Assembly (NCBI RefSeq): GCF_045310695.1
Contig: NZ_JBJIAA010000003.1
Location: forward strand, 186,001 to 250,000
From: Clostridium_S neuense
GTDB taxonomy: Bacteria > Bacillota > Clostridia > Clostridiales > Clostridiaceae
Reading direction: 5' to 3'
DNA: 64,000 nt
Notes under the pieces: generated by a model
The model's input: the letters and a program-made list of their open reading frames with translations, nothing else
The model's database searches: none
Told to the model about the DNA's origin: nothing
Made by a program: the position numbers and the translations under genes
Part shown: positions 17,913-26,859 of the stretch, piece by piece
Position numbering within the stretch: the stretch's first letter is position 1
How the letters are laid out: every line of letters begins with the position of its first letter

Positions 17913-18938
17913 TTGGCTGGTAATAAAAATACATGGATTAAGGAAGAGGCTTTATGGGAAGAATATAAATGTATTCGTTTTGCAGCAGGCGGCTATGAAG
18001 CACTTATAGTCCAGGATATTGGAGCAAATGTAATAGAACTTAAGGATAGAACTAGAGGAATAGATATTCTTAGGACTCCAAGTAAGAAAGACTCTGACCT
18101 TTTTAAAAATGTTCCTCAAGTTTTTGGACTGCCGCTTCTATTTCCACCAAATAGAATAGAAGATGGCACTTTTAAGCTTGGAAATAAGGTTTATAAATTT
18201 CCTATAAATGAACCAAATAGAAATAATTATATACATGGGTTTATAAAAAATGAAAAGTGGGATATAACTAAAAAAGAAATCTTGAATGAAGAAGTTTTAA
18301 TAGAGGCAACTTTTAGTTTTGATGAAAATCATGATTTTTATAAATATTTTCCTCACAAATTTAAGTTTACTCTTCTTTATAACCTTTCTAAGGAAGGCTT
18401 AAAGCAGACTACAAGTATTGTTAATTTAAGTGATGAAGAAATGCCAATAGCAGTTGGTTTTCATACTGCATTTAATGTTCCGTTTTATACTAAGAGCAAG
18501 GAAGAAAATTATAGAGTAGTAGCTTCAATTGATAAACGTTTAGAGCAGAACGATAGACTTTTACCAACGGGTAAAATTTGTGAGCTGTCAGGGTATGAAA
18601 CAGATTACCTTAATAATGGAATAATTCCTTTAGAAAGGCCTATTGAAAAGCATTACTTATTAAAACATATTAAATTCAAAGAAAATGATTTCAAAGGAGC
18701 AATTATAGAGGATATATCTAATAAAGTAAGAGTAGTGTACAGCATGGGAGAGGAATATACTCATATAGTTATATGGAATGATAATGGAGATAAAAACTAT
18801 ATTTGTTTAGAACCTCAAACTAGTGCAATTAATGCTCCAAATTTAAAACTTGATAAAAGTATAACAGGATTTAAAACTCTTATGCCTAAAAAAGAGTGGA
18901 GTGAGGTTTGTAAAATATTTGTTGAAAATATAAAGTAA
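17913..18938 (+). CDS. Aldose 1-epimerase-like protein
   Basis: A protein of about 341 residues with the galactose-mutarotase-like beta-sandwich pattern: FPPNRIEDGTF near residue 80, NYIHGFIKNEKW near 106 and a late ICLEPQTSAINAPN block carrying the expected Glu. Such enzymes interconvert alpha and beta sugar anomers. I prefer the TTG at 17913, nine bases after GGAG (17900-17903); ATG 17904 touches that site and a TTG at 17853 has none. It lies 60 bases after uxaA and is probably co-transcribed, so it may act on uronates or sugars taken up by the same cluster. Confidence 0.82.
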   Translation: MAGNKNTWIKEEALWEEYKCIRFAAGGYEALIVQDIGANVIELKDRTRGIDILRTPSKKDSDLFKNVPQVFGLPLLFPPNRIEDGTFKLGNKVYKFPINEPNRNNYIHGFIKNEKWDITKKEILNEEVLIEATFSFDENHDFYKYFPHKFKFTLLYNLSKEGLKQTTSIVNLSDEEMPIAVGFHTAFNVPFYTKSKEENYRVVASIDKRLEQNDRLLPTGKICELSGYETDYLNNGIIPLERPIEKHYLLKHIKFKENDFKGAIIEDISNKVRVVYSMGEEYTHIVIWNDNGDKNYICLEPQTSAINAPNLKLDKSITGFKTLMPKKEWSEVCKIFVENIK

Positions 18939-18942
18939 ATAT

Positions 18943-19053
18943 AGATAAACAACCTGAAAGATTAAAATAACCAAGTCAGCTGATATATGTTCATATAACC
19001 AACATATTCCAAAATAGAATTCAGCTAATTTTAATATTCTAAGGTGTTTATCT
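18943..19053 (+). other. Nested-hairpin element after the uxa cluster
   Basis: AGATAAACAACCT (18943-18955) pairs with AGGTGTTTATCT (19042-19053). Inside are further stems, ATTAAAAT/ATTTTAAT, AGCTGA/TCAGCT and ATATGTT/AACATAT. The closing-stem 3' strand GTTTATCTTTAG resembles the ends of the elements at 8466 and 51148. Confidence 0.5.
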
Positions 19054-19078
19054 TTAGATAGTTTTATAATACAGAAAG

Positions 19079-19116
19079 AAAGGTAGTTAGTTAAGATTGC
19101 TAATTACCTTTTGTTA
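19079..19116 (+). terminator. Terminator downstream of the uxa cluster
   Basis: AAAGGTAGTTAG (19079-19090) pairs with CTAATTACCTTT (19100-19111), with one G-U pair, then TTGTTATTTTT. Confidence 0.75.
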
Positions 19117-19153
19117 TTTTTATTTGTAGGGAATTAAACCTTTTGGATATAAT

Positions 19154-19187
19154 TTATACGTACATACATTTTATGATAAAATGTATA
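19154..19187. promoter_or_regulatory. AraR-like box and adjoining palindrome upstream of the HAD gene
   Basis: TTATACGTACAT (19154-19165) is identical, on the other strand, to 61173-61184 ahead of the sugar kinase. It runs into ATACATTTTA-TGA-TAAAATGTAT (19165-19187), a 10-bp-arm palindrome. The regulator is unknown; AraR is a guess from the GTACGTA core. Confidence 0.4.
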
Positions 19188-19217
19188 AGTAACTAATGAA
19201 TTTTAAGGAGCGATTTT

Positions 19218-20066
19218 ATGAAGTATAAATTGTTATGTCTTGATATGGATGGAACAGTGCTGAGTGATGAAAAAAAGGTAACCAAAGAAAATTTAGATGC
19301 AATAAAGGCTGCACATAGTCTTGGGGTAAAGATAGCTATATGTACAGGAAGATTGTTTGCAAATGCAAGGGTTTATGCTGATATGTTTGGAATTAAAGCG
19401 CCTATTATAGCTTCTAATGGAGCATACATAAGAGATAAGGATAGTGACGAGGTTATATATAAATCAGTGCTTGGAAAGGAAAAATCTAAACAGCTTTATT
19501 CCATAGTTGAGAAATATGGTTTTTTACTATTCTTCAATGAGTGTGATTGCGTAATATCTACTAAAAAATTTGATGATAATAAAAATATATATGTAAAAAT
19601 GAATAAGGAACTTCCAGAGGATAGACGTGTTAGACTTGTATATACTGAAAATATGCAGGATACCATTGAAAAAGAGGGCGATGAGATATTAAAGTGTATA
19701 TGTATAGATAGGGAAGCAATTAAAAATAATAATTATGATAAGCTAAATGCAGCAAGAGAAGAAATAAAAAAAGTTGGTGGTTTTGAAATTGCAAGTTCTT
19801 TTAGAGATAACTTTGAAGTAATGTGTAGTGGAGTATCAAAGGGGAGTGCAGTTAAGGTGCTTGCAGATTTTTATGGTATAAAACAGGAAGAAGTAATGTG
19901 TATAGGTGATAATGAAAATGATTTGTCCATGATAGAGTATGCGGGCATGGGAGTAGCAATGGGAAATGCAGAAGAAAGCGTAAAAAAAGTTTCAAATTAT
20001 ATTACTGATACAAATAATAATTCTGGCGTTGCAAAGGCAATTAATAAATTTATTGTGAATGAGTGA
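19218..20066 (+). CDS. Cof-type HAD-superfamily phosphatase
   Basis: This 282-residue cytoplasmic hydrolase starts with LLCLDMDGTVLS, giving the two catalytic Asp residues (about 9 and 11). It has motif II ICTGR near residue 36, an inserted Cof-type cap, Lys in SKGSAVKVLADFYG, and the C-terminal GDNENDLSMIEYAGMGVAMG metal-binding motif. The group dephosphorylates sugar phosphates, FMN or PLP; the substrate cannot be told. AAGGAGCGA precedes the ATG. An AraR-like box upstream hints at a link to sugar metabolism, which is inference. Confidence 0.92.
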   Translation: MKYKLLCLDMDGTVLSDEKKVTKENLDAIKAAHSLGVKIAICTGRLFANARVYADMFGIKAPIIASNGAYIRDKDSDEVIYKSVLGKEKSKQLYSIVEKYGFLLFFNECDCVISTKKFDDNKNIYVKMNKELPEDRRVRLVYTENMQDTIEKEGDEILKCICIDREAIKNNNYDKLNAAREEIKKVGGFEIASSFRDNFEVMCSGVSKGSAVKVLADFYGIKQEEVMCIGDNENDLSMIEYAGMGVAMGNAEESVKKVSNYITDTNNNSGVAKAINKFIVNE

Positions 20067-20222
20067 TTTTAAATTTATACATACAAAATCTTTTATTTAA
20101 TAAGGTTATATAATTTAAAATGTAATTATAAACTTTACTGTATACATTTATTAAGGTAATATATACTTATTGGCATTTTAGAAGTTATACTTTTTATTAT
20201 TTAGTTTACGGGGGTAACGTGA

Positions 20223-20705
20223 ATGATTATAGGACAGGAAAATTTAAATATAGTATTATTTCAGCCAGAAATTCCGCAAAATACTGGAAATATAGCAAGG
20301 ACATGTGTTCTTACAAATTGCAAATTGCATTTAGTTAAGCCACTAGGCTTTAGCATTGATGAAAAGCATGTAAGAAGAGCTGGACTTGATTACTGGAAGG
20401 ATCTCGACATGACTTTATACGATTCCTATGAAGAACTAAGAGAAAAATATAAAGATTCTACATTTTATTTTTCAACTACTCATGGCGATAATTACTATGA
20501 TGATGTAAAATTTAAAGCAGGTGATTTTATAGTCTTTGGTAGAGAATCCTGTGGACTTCCTGATTATATAAGGGAAAGCAATGCAGAAAGATGTATAAGA
20601 GTACCCATGGTAAAAACAACAACAAGGTCGCTTAACTTATCAAATACTGTTGCTATTGTTGCTTATGAAGGTATAAGACAGCTTGGATTTCCAAATATGA
20701 AATAG
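20223..20705 (+). CDS. trmL: tRNA (cytidine/uridine-34 2'-O)-methyltransferase
   Basis: A small SPOUT-class methyltransferase (160 residues) that 2'-O-methylates the wobble base of tRNA-Leu isoacceptors using SAM. The start QPEIPQNTGNIARTC and the knot motifs IVFGRESCGLPDY and TTRSLNLSNTVAIVAYE are those of TrmL/CspR. The length is typical. GGGGGTAACGTGA precedes the ATG. A degV-family gene follows after 14 bases, so the two are likely co-transcribed. Confidence 0.94.
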   Translation: MIIGQENLNIVLFQPEIPQNTGNIARTCVLTNCKLHLVKPLGFSIDEKHVRRAGLDYWKDLDMTLYDSYEELREKYKDSTFYFSTTHGDNYYDDVKFKAGDFIVFGRESCGLPDYIRESNAERCIRVPMVKTTTRSLNLSNTVAIVAYEGIRQLGFPNMK

Positions 20706-20719
20706 GAAGGAGGGATTCC

Positions 20720-21559
20720 ATGGAAAAAATAAAAATAATAACTGACAGCACAGCGGATTTACCACAATATATTATTGATAAATACGATATAGAAGTGATG
20801 CCATTAGTAGTTAATATAAAAGGAAAAATGTATCTTGACATTGAAGAAATAAGGCTTCCAGAACTACTTAAGGTTATGGATGAAGAAAATATATTTCCAA
20901 CTACTTCTCAAGTTAACCCACAAAGATTTTATGATTGTTTTAAAAAATATTTGGACAAGGGATACAAAATTATTAGTATAATAATGTCTTCTAAAATGAG
21001 TGGAACATATCAGTCAGCATGCATAGCTAAGGATATGCTTGAAAGCGATGACATAATTGTTATTGATAGTCTTAATGTAACTTCAGGACTTGGTCTTCTT
21101 GTAATAAAAGCATGTAAGCTAAGAGAACAGAAGATGAGTTTTAAAGATATAGAAGCTAAAATCATGGAAACAATACCACATGTTAAAAGTGCCTTAGCTT
21201 TTGAACGCTTAGATAATCTTGTTAAAGGTGGCAGACTTTCAAGAACAGCGGGAGCTATAGGCAATATTCTTGGGATAAAGCTTATTCTTGAAGTGAAAGA
21301 CGGGGAAATGGCAATAATGGACAAGGTTCGTGGCAGTAAAAAGGCTGTAAAGGTTATTTTTGATTATTTAAATGAAAAAGGAATTTTAAATAATGAAACA
21401 TCTATTTTGCTTCATGTAGGAAACAATGAAATCTTGCCTGCTTTAAGAGAAAAATTAAGAGAAGAAGAAAATGATTTTATAGAATGTGAAGTTGGTTGTG
21501 TTGTTGGAACCCATTCAGGCTCAGGAGCTTGCGGAGTATTTTTTATTGAAAATTACTAA
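20720..21559 (+). CDS. DegV family fatty-acid-binding protein
   Basis: The 279-residue protein begins with IKIITDSTADLP, the usual DegV opening, and carries MSSKMSGTYQSA and RLDNLVKGGRLSRTAGAIG, the conserved lipid-pocket segments, and ends with HSGSGACGVFF. DegV/FakB proteins bind a fatty acid and present it to a kinase (FakA) for phosphorylation. No fakA gene is in the window. GGAAGGAGG lies before the ATG. Terminator follows. Confidence 0.92.
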   Translation: MEKIKIITDSTADLPQYIIDKYDIEVMPLVVNIKGKMYLDIEEIRLPELLKVMDEENIFPTTSQVNPQRFYDCFKKYLDKGYKIISIIMSSKMSGTYQSACIAKDMLESDDIIVIDSLNVTSGLGLLVIKACKLREQKMSFKDIEAKIMETIPHVKSALAFERLDNLVKGGRLSRTAGAIGNILGIKLILEVKDGEMAIMDKVRGSKKAVKVIFDYLNEKGILNNETSILLHVGNNEILPALREKLREEENDFIECEVGCVVGTHSGSGACGVFFIENY

Positions 21560-21638
21560 ACTATGAATAATTTAGAACTTATTTTTATTATATTTTTAGT
21601 CGTAATATTAAAGAAGAATAAATATATAACATAAAATT

Positions 21639-21677
21639 AGTGGGTATGATATTATATGGAATATCATACTCACTTTT
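21639..21677 (+). terminator. Terminator after the degV gene
   Basis: AGTGGGTATGATAT (21639-21652) pairs with ATATCATACTCACT (21661-21674), one G-T pair, then TTT. Confidence 0.85.
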
Positions 21678-21738
21678 GATATTTATATGTTATAATAAAA
21701 TCATTGAGTTTTAAGATTAATTGATTAGGGTGAAAAAT

Positions 21739-23136
21739 ATGAATTTGGATTTTGAATTGAACTTAAGTCAACAACAAAAGCTTGTAATGACACAGCAGAT
21801 GCAGATGTCTATAAAAATGCTTCAAATGTCGAGTATTGAACTAAATGAATATGTTGAAAAAGAAATGGAGGAAAATCCACTTCTTGAGAAGGAGTATGCT
21901 GAAAAAAGCCAAGAAATAAGTATCAATAAAGAAAATGACTTCACTGATAAAATCGATTATGACAAATTTATGAAATATTTAGACTTTGAAAATTATAGCC
22001 ATGAAAACAATTACAAGCCAGAAGATGAAGTATCACCATTTAACTTTATAAGTAGAGAAGAGTCTCTAAGGGAATATCTTATTAATCAGCTCGGAGAAAT
22101 TCAAATAAAAGCTTCTCAAAAGAAAATATGTAAGTATATAATTGAAAATTTAGATGGAAAAGGGTATTTACCAGATTCTATTTTAGATATCGCTGGTCAA
22201 TTAAATGTAAGCGAGGATAAGGTTTTAAATGCCCTTAAGATAGTTCAGTCCTTTGAACCGGATGGCATAGGCGCTAGAAGTTTGGAGGAGTGCCTTAAAC
22301 TGCAGCTTGAGAAGAAAAATATTCATGATGAAAATTTATTTTATATAGTAGATAAGCACCTTAATAGTATTGCGGAAAATAAGTATACTATCATAGCAAA
22401 AGACTTAAATATAACTCCTAAGCAGGCACAGGAATATGGTGACATCATAAAAAAACTTGAGCCTAAGCCATCAAGAGGCTTCTATACAGGTGATGAAACT
22501 AAATTTATAGTTCCTGATGCTTTTATTAAGAAGCTTGATGGAGAATTTTTTATAATTATGAATGATAATTCTATTCCTAGGCTTTCAATTAATAATGCCT
22601 ATAAAACAATAATAAATAATGCAGAAGGCAAGGATAAAGATGCAGAAGAATACGTAAAGAATAAAATAAACAGTGCTGTATTTTTAATTAAAAGTATAGA
22701 GCAAAGAAAGAGTACACTTTATTCTGTTTTAAAGGAGATAATTGATTATCAAAAGGAGTATTTTGATAAAGGAGTAAAGTATTTAAAACCAATGACTTTA
22801 AAGGATATAGCCGATAAGATAGAAATGCATGAATCAACTGTAAGCAGAGCTATAAGAGAAAAGTATATTTATACAGATAGAGGAATCGTAAAAATTAAGG
22901 ATTTATTTACCACAGGAATATCCAGTGAAAATACATCATCTGATTCAATGTCTTCTTCAAGTGTTAAAGGAAAAATTAAAGAGTTAGTTGAAAATGAAGA
23001 CGCAAGAAATCCACTTTCAGATCAAAAAATTTGTGATCTTTTAAATTCACAAGGCATGAATATTTCACGCAGAACCGTAGCAAAATATAGAGAAGAAATG
23101 AATATAAAGTCTTCTAGCAAAAGAAAACGTTATTAA
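21739..23136 (+). CDS. rpoN: RNA polymerase sigma-54 factor
   Basis: A 465-residue sigma-54. Region I is Gln/Leu-rich at the N-terminus (LSQQQKLVMTQQMQMSIKML), the acidic region II is short, the core-binding domain spans about 90-290, and the C-terminal RpoN box reads SRRTVAKYRE. I place the start at ATG 21739 after GGGTGA; a TTG at 21721 is in frame but lacks a site. Sigma-54 needs an AAA+ activator; none that is clearly of the NtrC type is encoded in the window, although the PTS activator at 37339 is not of that class. Monocistronic. Confidence 0.96.
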   Translation: MNLDFELNLSQQQKLVMTQQMQMSIKMLQMSSIELNEYVEKEMEENPLLEKEYAEKSQEISINKENDFTDKIDYDKFMKYLDFENYSHENNYKPEDEVSPFNFISREESLREYLINQLGEIQIKASQKKICKYIIENLDGKGYLPDSILDIAGQLNVSEDKVLNALKIVQSFEPDGIGARSLEECLKLQLEKKNIHDENLFYIVDKHLNSIAENKYTIIAKDLNITPKQAQEYGDIIKKLEPKPSRGFYTGDETKFIVPDAFIKKLDGEFFIIMNDNSIPRLSINNAYKTIINNAEGKDKDAEEYVKNKINSAVFLIKSIEQRKSTLYSVLKEIIDYQKEYFDKGVKYLKPMTLKDIADKIEMHESTVSRAIREKYIYTDRGIVKIKDLFTTGISSENTSSDSMSSSSVKGKIKELVENEDARNPLSDQKICDLLNSQGMNISRRTVAKYREEMNIKSSSKRKRY

Positions 23137-23266
23137 TACTTGATGTTATAGTTAAACTCTCAAACATATTTGTAGGTTATTATAATAAATTGTGTTAATA
23201 TAGTAAAATTAAATGAAAAAATAATTTTTTTTTATAAATACTATTTAAAAAAATGGATTTTTATTT

Positions 23267-23314
23267 TATAATACTAAGTGGGACATGAATTAAATTACTG
23301 GGACGCATTAGGAC
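23267..23314 (+). promoter_or_regulatory. cggR promoter -10 and CggR operator
   Basis: TATAAT at 23267-23272 is followed by two direct TGGGAC repeats (23279-23284 and 23299-23304) spaced by exactly 20 bases and a further GGAC at 23311. The Bacillus CggR operator is two CGGGAC-N6-TGTC repeats of the same 20-base period, also placed just after the promoter, so autoregulation is very likely. The -35 is poor. Confidence 0.75.
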
Positions 23315-23330
23315 CAGTGGGGTGATTGAA

Positions 23331-24362
23331 TTGCATGAAATTTTAAAATTACAGCAAAAGATTGTTCCCGAACTTATGACATTACTTGAAAAAAGATATA
23401 ATATTCTAAGAACCATATATTACAACCAGCCTATTGGAAGAAGAATACTTGCCAAGAAGCTTGAAATAGGTGAAAGGGTTGTAAGGACTGAAATAAATTT
23501 TTTAAAAGAACAAAATTTAATCAGTATAGGTACTCCAGGAATGTTAGTGACACGTGAAGGTGAAGAAATTATAGATAAACTTAAAGGTTTCATACGTGAA
23601 ATAAAGGGTTTAACTGAAGTTGAAGACTATTTACGTGAAAAGCTTAAAATAAAGAAGGTAATTATAGTTCCGGGAAGTATAGATGAGGATGAAACGGTTC
23701 TAGATGAACTGGGAAGAACCGCTGCAAAGTATTTGGAAAGTGTAATTGTAGATGGAAATACAATTGCAATTACTGGCGGAACTACTATAAAAAAGGTCAT
23801 TGATAATTTTTCTACTTCCTTACGTTATAGAAATACTATTGTTGTTCCTGCAAGGGGTGGAATGTCAAGAAAAGTTGAAACAGAAGCAAATACTTTAGCT
23901 GCAAATTTTGCAGATAAACTTGGTGCTACGTATAAACTATTGCATGTTCCAGATAATTTAAGCAGCGAAATTATGAATGTAATTATAAATGAAAAAGGAA
24001 TAAAGGATATTATAGATACAATAAGAAAAGCAGATATAATAATTTATGGAATAGGCAGAGCTGATGAAATGAGTAGAAGAAGAGGGTTAAGTTCTGAAGA
24101 AACTTCTCGCATACTCAAAGGAGGCTCTGTGGGCGAAGCTTTTGGTTATTTTTTTAACAATGAAGGTAAAGTTATTTGTTCAACACCTTCAGTTGGACTT
24201 AAAAGTGACGATATAAGAAATGCTAAGAAGCTTATAGCAGTAGCTGGGCAAAAGTCAAAAGCAGAAGCTATTATATCAACTCAAATTAACAATAACAATA
24301 ATGTACTCATTACAGATGAAGGTGCAGCAAATGAAATTGTTAGGATTTTAAACACTAAGTAA
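23331..24362 (+). CDS. cggR: Central glycolytic genes regulator (SorC/DeoR-type repressor)
   Basis: CggR represses the lower-glycolysis operon and is released by fructose-1,6-bisphosphate. The 343-residue protein has a winged helix at the N-terminus (KRYNILRTIYYNQPIGRRIL, helix near residues 20-65) and a sugar-phosphate-binding SorC domain, with the ITGGTTIKKVID and VPARGGMS loops. I prefer TTG 23331, five to six bases after GGGGTGA; GTG 23322 lies inside that site. It heads cggR-gap-pgk-tpiA-gpmI-eno, with its operator just upstream. Confidence 0.93.
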   Translation: MHEILKLQQKIVPELMTLLEKRYNILRTIYYNQPIGRRILAKKLEIGERVVRTEINFLKEQNLISIGTPGMLVTREGEEIIDKLKGFIREIKGLTEVEDYLREKLKIKKVIIVPGSIDEDETVLDELGRTAAKYLESVIVDGNTIAITGGTTIKKVIDNFSTSLRYRNTIVVPARGGMSRKVETEANTLAANFADKLGATYKLLHVPDNLSSEIMNVIINEKGIKDIIDTIRKADIIIYGIGRADEMSRRRGLSSEETSRILKGGSVGEAFGYFFNNEGKVICSTPSVGLKSDDIRNAKKLIAVAGQKSKAEAIISTQINNNNNVLITDEGAANEIVRILNTK

Positions 24363-24377
24363 ATGTTAGTTGCTAAT

Positions 24378-24398
24378 AATTATATGTTACATATAATT
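24378..24398 (+). other. Stem-loop between cggR and gap
   Basis: AATTATATGT and ACATATAATT form a perfect 10-bp stem with a single T between arms. In Bacillus the cggR-gapA messenger is cut near here and a 5' stem-loop stabilises the gap part; the same use here is inference. Confidence 0.45.
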
Positions 24399-24434
24399 TT
24401 AGAATATTAAAAAATTTTTTTGGAGGTAGTTAGA

Positions 24435-25439
24435 ATGGCAAAAATAGCTATTAATGGTTTTGGAAGAATAGGAAGATTAGCTTTAAGAAGAATTCTTGAA
24501 GTTCCTGGATTAGAGGTTGTTGCAATAAACGACTTAACTGATGCAAAAATGTTAGCACACTTATTCAAATATGATTCATCACAAGGAAGATTTAAAGGCG
24601 AAATCGAAGTTAAAGAAGATGCTTTCGTAGTTAACGGAAAAGAAATCAAAGTTTTCGCTGAAAAAGATCCTGAAAAATTACCTTGGGGAAAACTAGGAAT
24701 AGACGTTGTTCTTGAATGTACTGGTTTCTTCACAAAGAAAGAAAAAGCAGAAGCTCATGTTAGAGCAGGTGCTAAAAAAGTTGTTATATCAGCTCCAGCT
24801 GGAAATGACTTAAAGACAATAGTATTTAATGTTAATAATGAAACTCTTGATGGAACAGAAACAGTTGTATCAGGTGCATCATGCACAACTAACTGCTTAG
24901 CTCCAATGGCTAAAGTTTTAAATGATAAATTTGGAATAGAAAAAGGATTCATGACTACAATCCATGCTTATACTAATGATCAAAACACATTAGATGGCCC
25001 ACACAGAAAAGGAGACTTAAGAAGAGCTAGAGCTGCTGCTGTAAGTATCATCCCTAACTCAACTGGTGCTGCTAAAGCAATCAGCCAAGTTATCCCTGAT
25101 TTAACTGGAAAATTAGACGGAAACGCTCAGAGAGTTCCAGTTCCAACTGGTTCAATCACTGAATTAGTTTCAGTTCTTAAGAAGAAAGTTACAGTTGAAG
25201 AAGTTAACGCTGCTATGAAAGAAGCTGCTAATGAATCATTTGGATACACTGAAGATCCAATCGTTTCAGCTGATGTTGTAGGAATTAACTACGGATCATT
25301 ATTTGATGCAACTTTAACTAAAATAGTTGATGTTAATGGATCACAATTAGTTAAAACAGCTGCTTGGTATGATAATGAAATGTCATACACTTCACAATTA
25401 GTTAGAACTTTAGAGTACTTTGCAAAAATCGCAAAATAG
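24435..25439 (+). CDS. gap: Glyceraldehyde-3-phosphate dehydrogenase (NAD, glycolytic)
   Basis: This 334-residue enzyme oxidises glyceraldehyde-3-phosphate to 1,3-bisphosphoglycerate. The Rossmann motif INGFGRIGRLALRR opens the protein and the catalytic Cys lies in SGASCTTNCLAPMAK (about residue 152), with partner His in TTIHAYTNDQ. GGAGG precedes ATG 24435; a TTG at 24420 is not plausible. Codon choice is strongly biased and translation signals are good, as expected for one of the most abundant proteins. It is followed by a strong hairpin before pgk, which could lower downstream expression. Confidence 0.98.
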   Translation: MAKIAINGFGRIGRLALRRILEVPGLEVVAINDLTDAKMLAHLFKYDSSQGRFKGEIEVKEDAFVVNGKEIKVFAEKDPEKLPWGKLGIDVVLECTGFFTKKEKAEAHVRAGAKKVVISAPAGNDLKTIVFNVNNETLDGTETVVSGASCTTNCLAPMAKVLNDKFGIEKGFMTTIHAYTNDQNTLDGPHRKGDLRRARAAAVSIIPNSTGAAKAISQVIPDLTGKLDGNAQRVPVPTGSITELVSVLKKKVTVEEVNAAMKEAANESFGYTEDPIVSADVVGINYGSLFDATLTKIVDVNGSQLVKTAAWYDNEMSYTSQLVRTLEYFAKIAK

Positions 25440-25492
25440 TTTAAAATTCAATAATTAATTTTATTAAATAATGTGAATTAAAAACATAGTAG

Positions 25493-25538
25493 AAAGGTCT
25501 GGTTTTATAGTTAAGGCTATGAGGCCGGACCTTTTATA
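25493..25538 (+). terminator. Hairpin between gap and pgk (partial terminator)
   Basis: AAAGGTCTGG (25493-25502) pairs with CCGGACCTTT (25525-25534), continued inward by TTTATAG/CTATGAG, loop TTAAGG, then TTTTAT. Since pgk starts 27 bases later with no clear promoter, it is probably leaky or a processing site. Confidence 0.75.
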
Positions 25539-25564
25539 AAATATATGATTATGAGGTGAATAGT

Positions 25565-26758
25565 ATGCAATTCAATAAAAAGACTATTGAAGATGTAGAT
25601 GTAAAAGGCAAAAGAGTATTAGTTAGATGCGATTTTAACGTTCCACTAAAGGATGGCGTTATAACTGATGAAAATAGACTTAACGGAGCACTTCCAACTA
25701 TAAAATACCTTTCAGAACATGGTGCAAAAGTTGTACTTTGCTCACACCTTGGAAAACCAAAGGGAGTAGATAAAAGCTTCACATTAGCTCCAGTTGCTAA
25801 AAGATTAAGTGAGATGCTTGGACGTGAAGTTAAATTTGCTGCAGATGATACAGTTGTTGGAGAAAACGCAAAGGCTGCTGCTGCTGCAATGAAAGACGGA
25901 GACGTAATACTTCTTGAAAACACAAGATTTAGAAAAGAAGAAAAGAAAAATGAAGAAGCATTTTCAAAGGAATTAGCTTCACTTGCAGATGTATATGTAA
26001 ATGATGCTTTTGGAACTGCACATAGAGCACACTGCTCAACAGTTGGTGTAACTGAGTTTGTTCCTACAGCAGTATGTGGATACTTAATCCAAAAAGAATT
26101 AAAATTCTTAGGATCAGCTGTTGAAGCTCCAGTTAGACCTTTTGTTGCTATACTTGGAGGAGCAAAGGTTTCTGATAAAATTAATGTTATAAACAACTTA
26201 CTTGAAAAAGTAAATACATTAATAATCGGAGGCGGAATGGCCTATACTTTCTTAAAAGCTCAAGGATATACAATAGGAACATCACTTCTTGAAGCAGATA
26301 AAGTTGATTATGCTAAAGAAATGATAGAAAAAGCAAAAGCTAAAGGAGTTAAATTACTTCTTCCTGTAGATAACATAGTTGGAGCTGAGTTTAAAGCTGA
26401 TACAAAGGCAGTTACAACTGAAGATGCTAATATTCCAGAAGGATACATGGGTCTTGATATAGGACCAAAAACTCAAAAGCTTTATACAGATGCAGTAAAA
26501 GAAGCTAAGACAGTTGTTTGGAACGGACCAATGGGAGTATTCGAATTCGAAAGCTTTGCAGAAGGAACAAAAGCTGTTGCAAGAGCTATGGCTGATTCTG
26601 ATGCTACAACAGTTATTGGCGGTGGAGATAGTGCTGCTGCTGTTAACCAATTAGGCTTTGGAGATAAAATGACTCACATTTCAACTGGAGGCGGAGCTTC
26701 TCTTGAATTCTTAGAAGGAAAAGAACTTCCAGGAATTGCAGCACTTAACGATAAATAA
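25565..26758 (+). CDS. pgk: Phosphoglycerate kinase
   Basis: Pgk makes ATP from 1,3-bisphosphoglycerate. The 397-residue protein shows RVLVRCDFNVPLKDG at the N-terminus, the substrate-binding SHLGKPKG, and the C-terminal nucleotide motifs NGPMGVFEF and VIGGGDSAAAV. ATG 25565 lies six bases after GAGGTGA; a GTG inside that site (25556) is ignored. Second structural gene of the glycolytic operon. Confidence 0.98.
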   Translation: MQFNKKTIEDVDVKGKRVLVRCDFNVPLKDGVITDENRLNGALPTIKYLSEHGAKVVLCSHLGKPKGVDKSFTLAPVAKRLSEMLGREVKFAADDTVVGENAKAAAAAMKDGDVILLENTRFRKEEKKNEEAFSKELASLADVYVNDAFGTAHRAHCSTVGVTEFVPTAVCGYLIQKELKFLGSAVEAPVRPFVAILGGAKVSDKINVINNLLEKVNTLIIGGGMAYTFLKAQGYTIGTSLLEADKVDYAKEMIEKAKAKGVKLLLPVDNIVGAEFKADTKAVTTEDANIPEGYMGLDIGPKTQKLYTDAVKEAKTVVWNGPMGVFEFESFAEGTKAVARAMADSDATTVIGGGDSAAAVNQLGFGDKMTHISTGGGASLEFLEGKELPGIAALNDK

Positions 26759-26780
26759 TAATAATTATTATTAAATAATA

Positions 26781-26808
26781 TTTACAAATTATAAATTAGT
26801 GCTATAAT
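26781..26808 (+). promoter_or_regulatory. Internal promoter ahead of tpiA
   Basis: TTTACA (26781-26786), 16 bases, TATAAT (26803-26808). It could drive tpiA-gpmI-eno apart from CggR control. Confidence 0.6.
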
Positions 26809-26859
26809 GTAATTAAAGATAAATAAAAGCTATTTATCCATAAATAAGGAGTGTATTTA

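Noticed and set aside
25549..26196. 215-codon minus-strand frame opposite pgk.
   Set aside because: Explained by the strong codon bias of pgk; no ribosome site or promoter on that strand.
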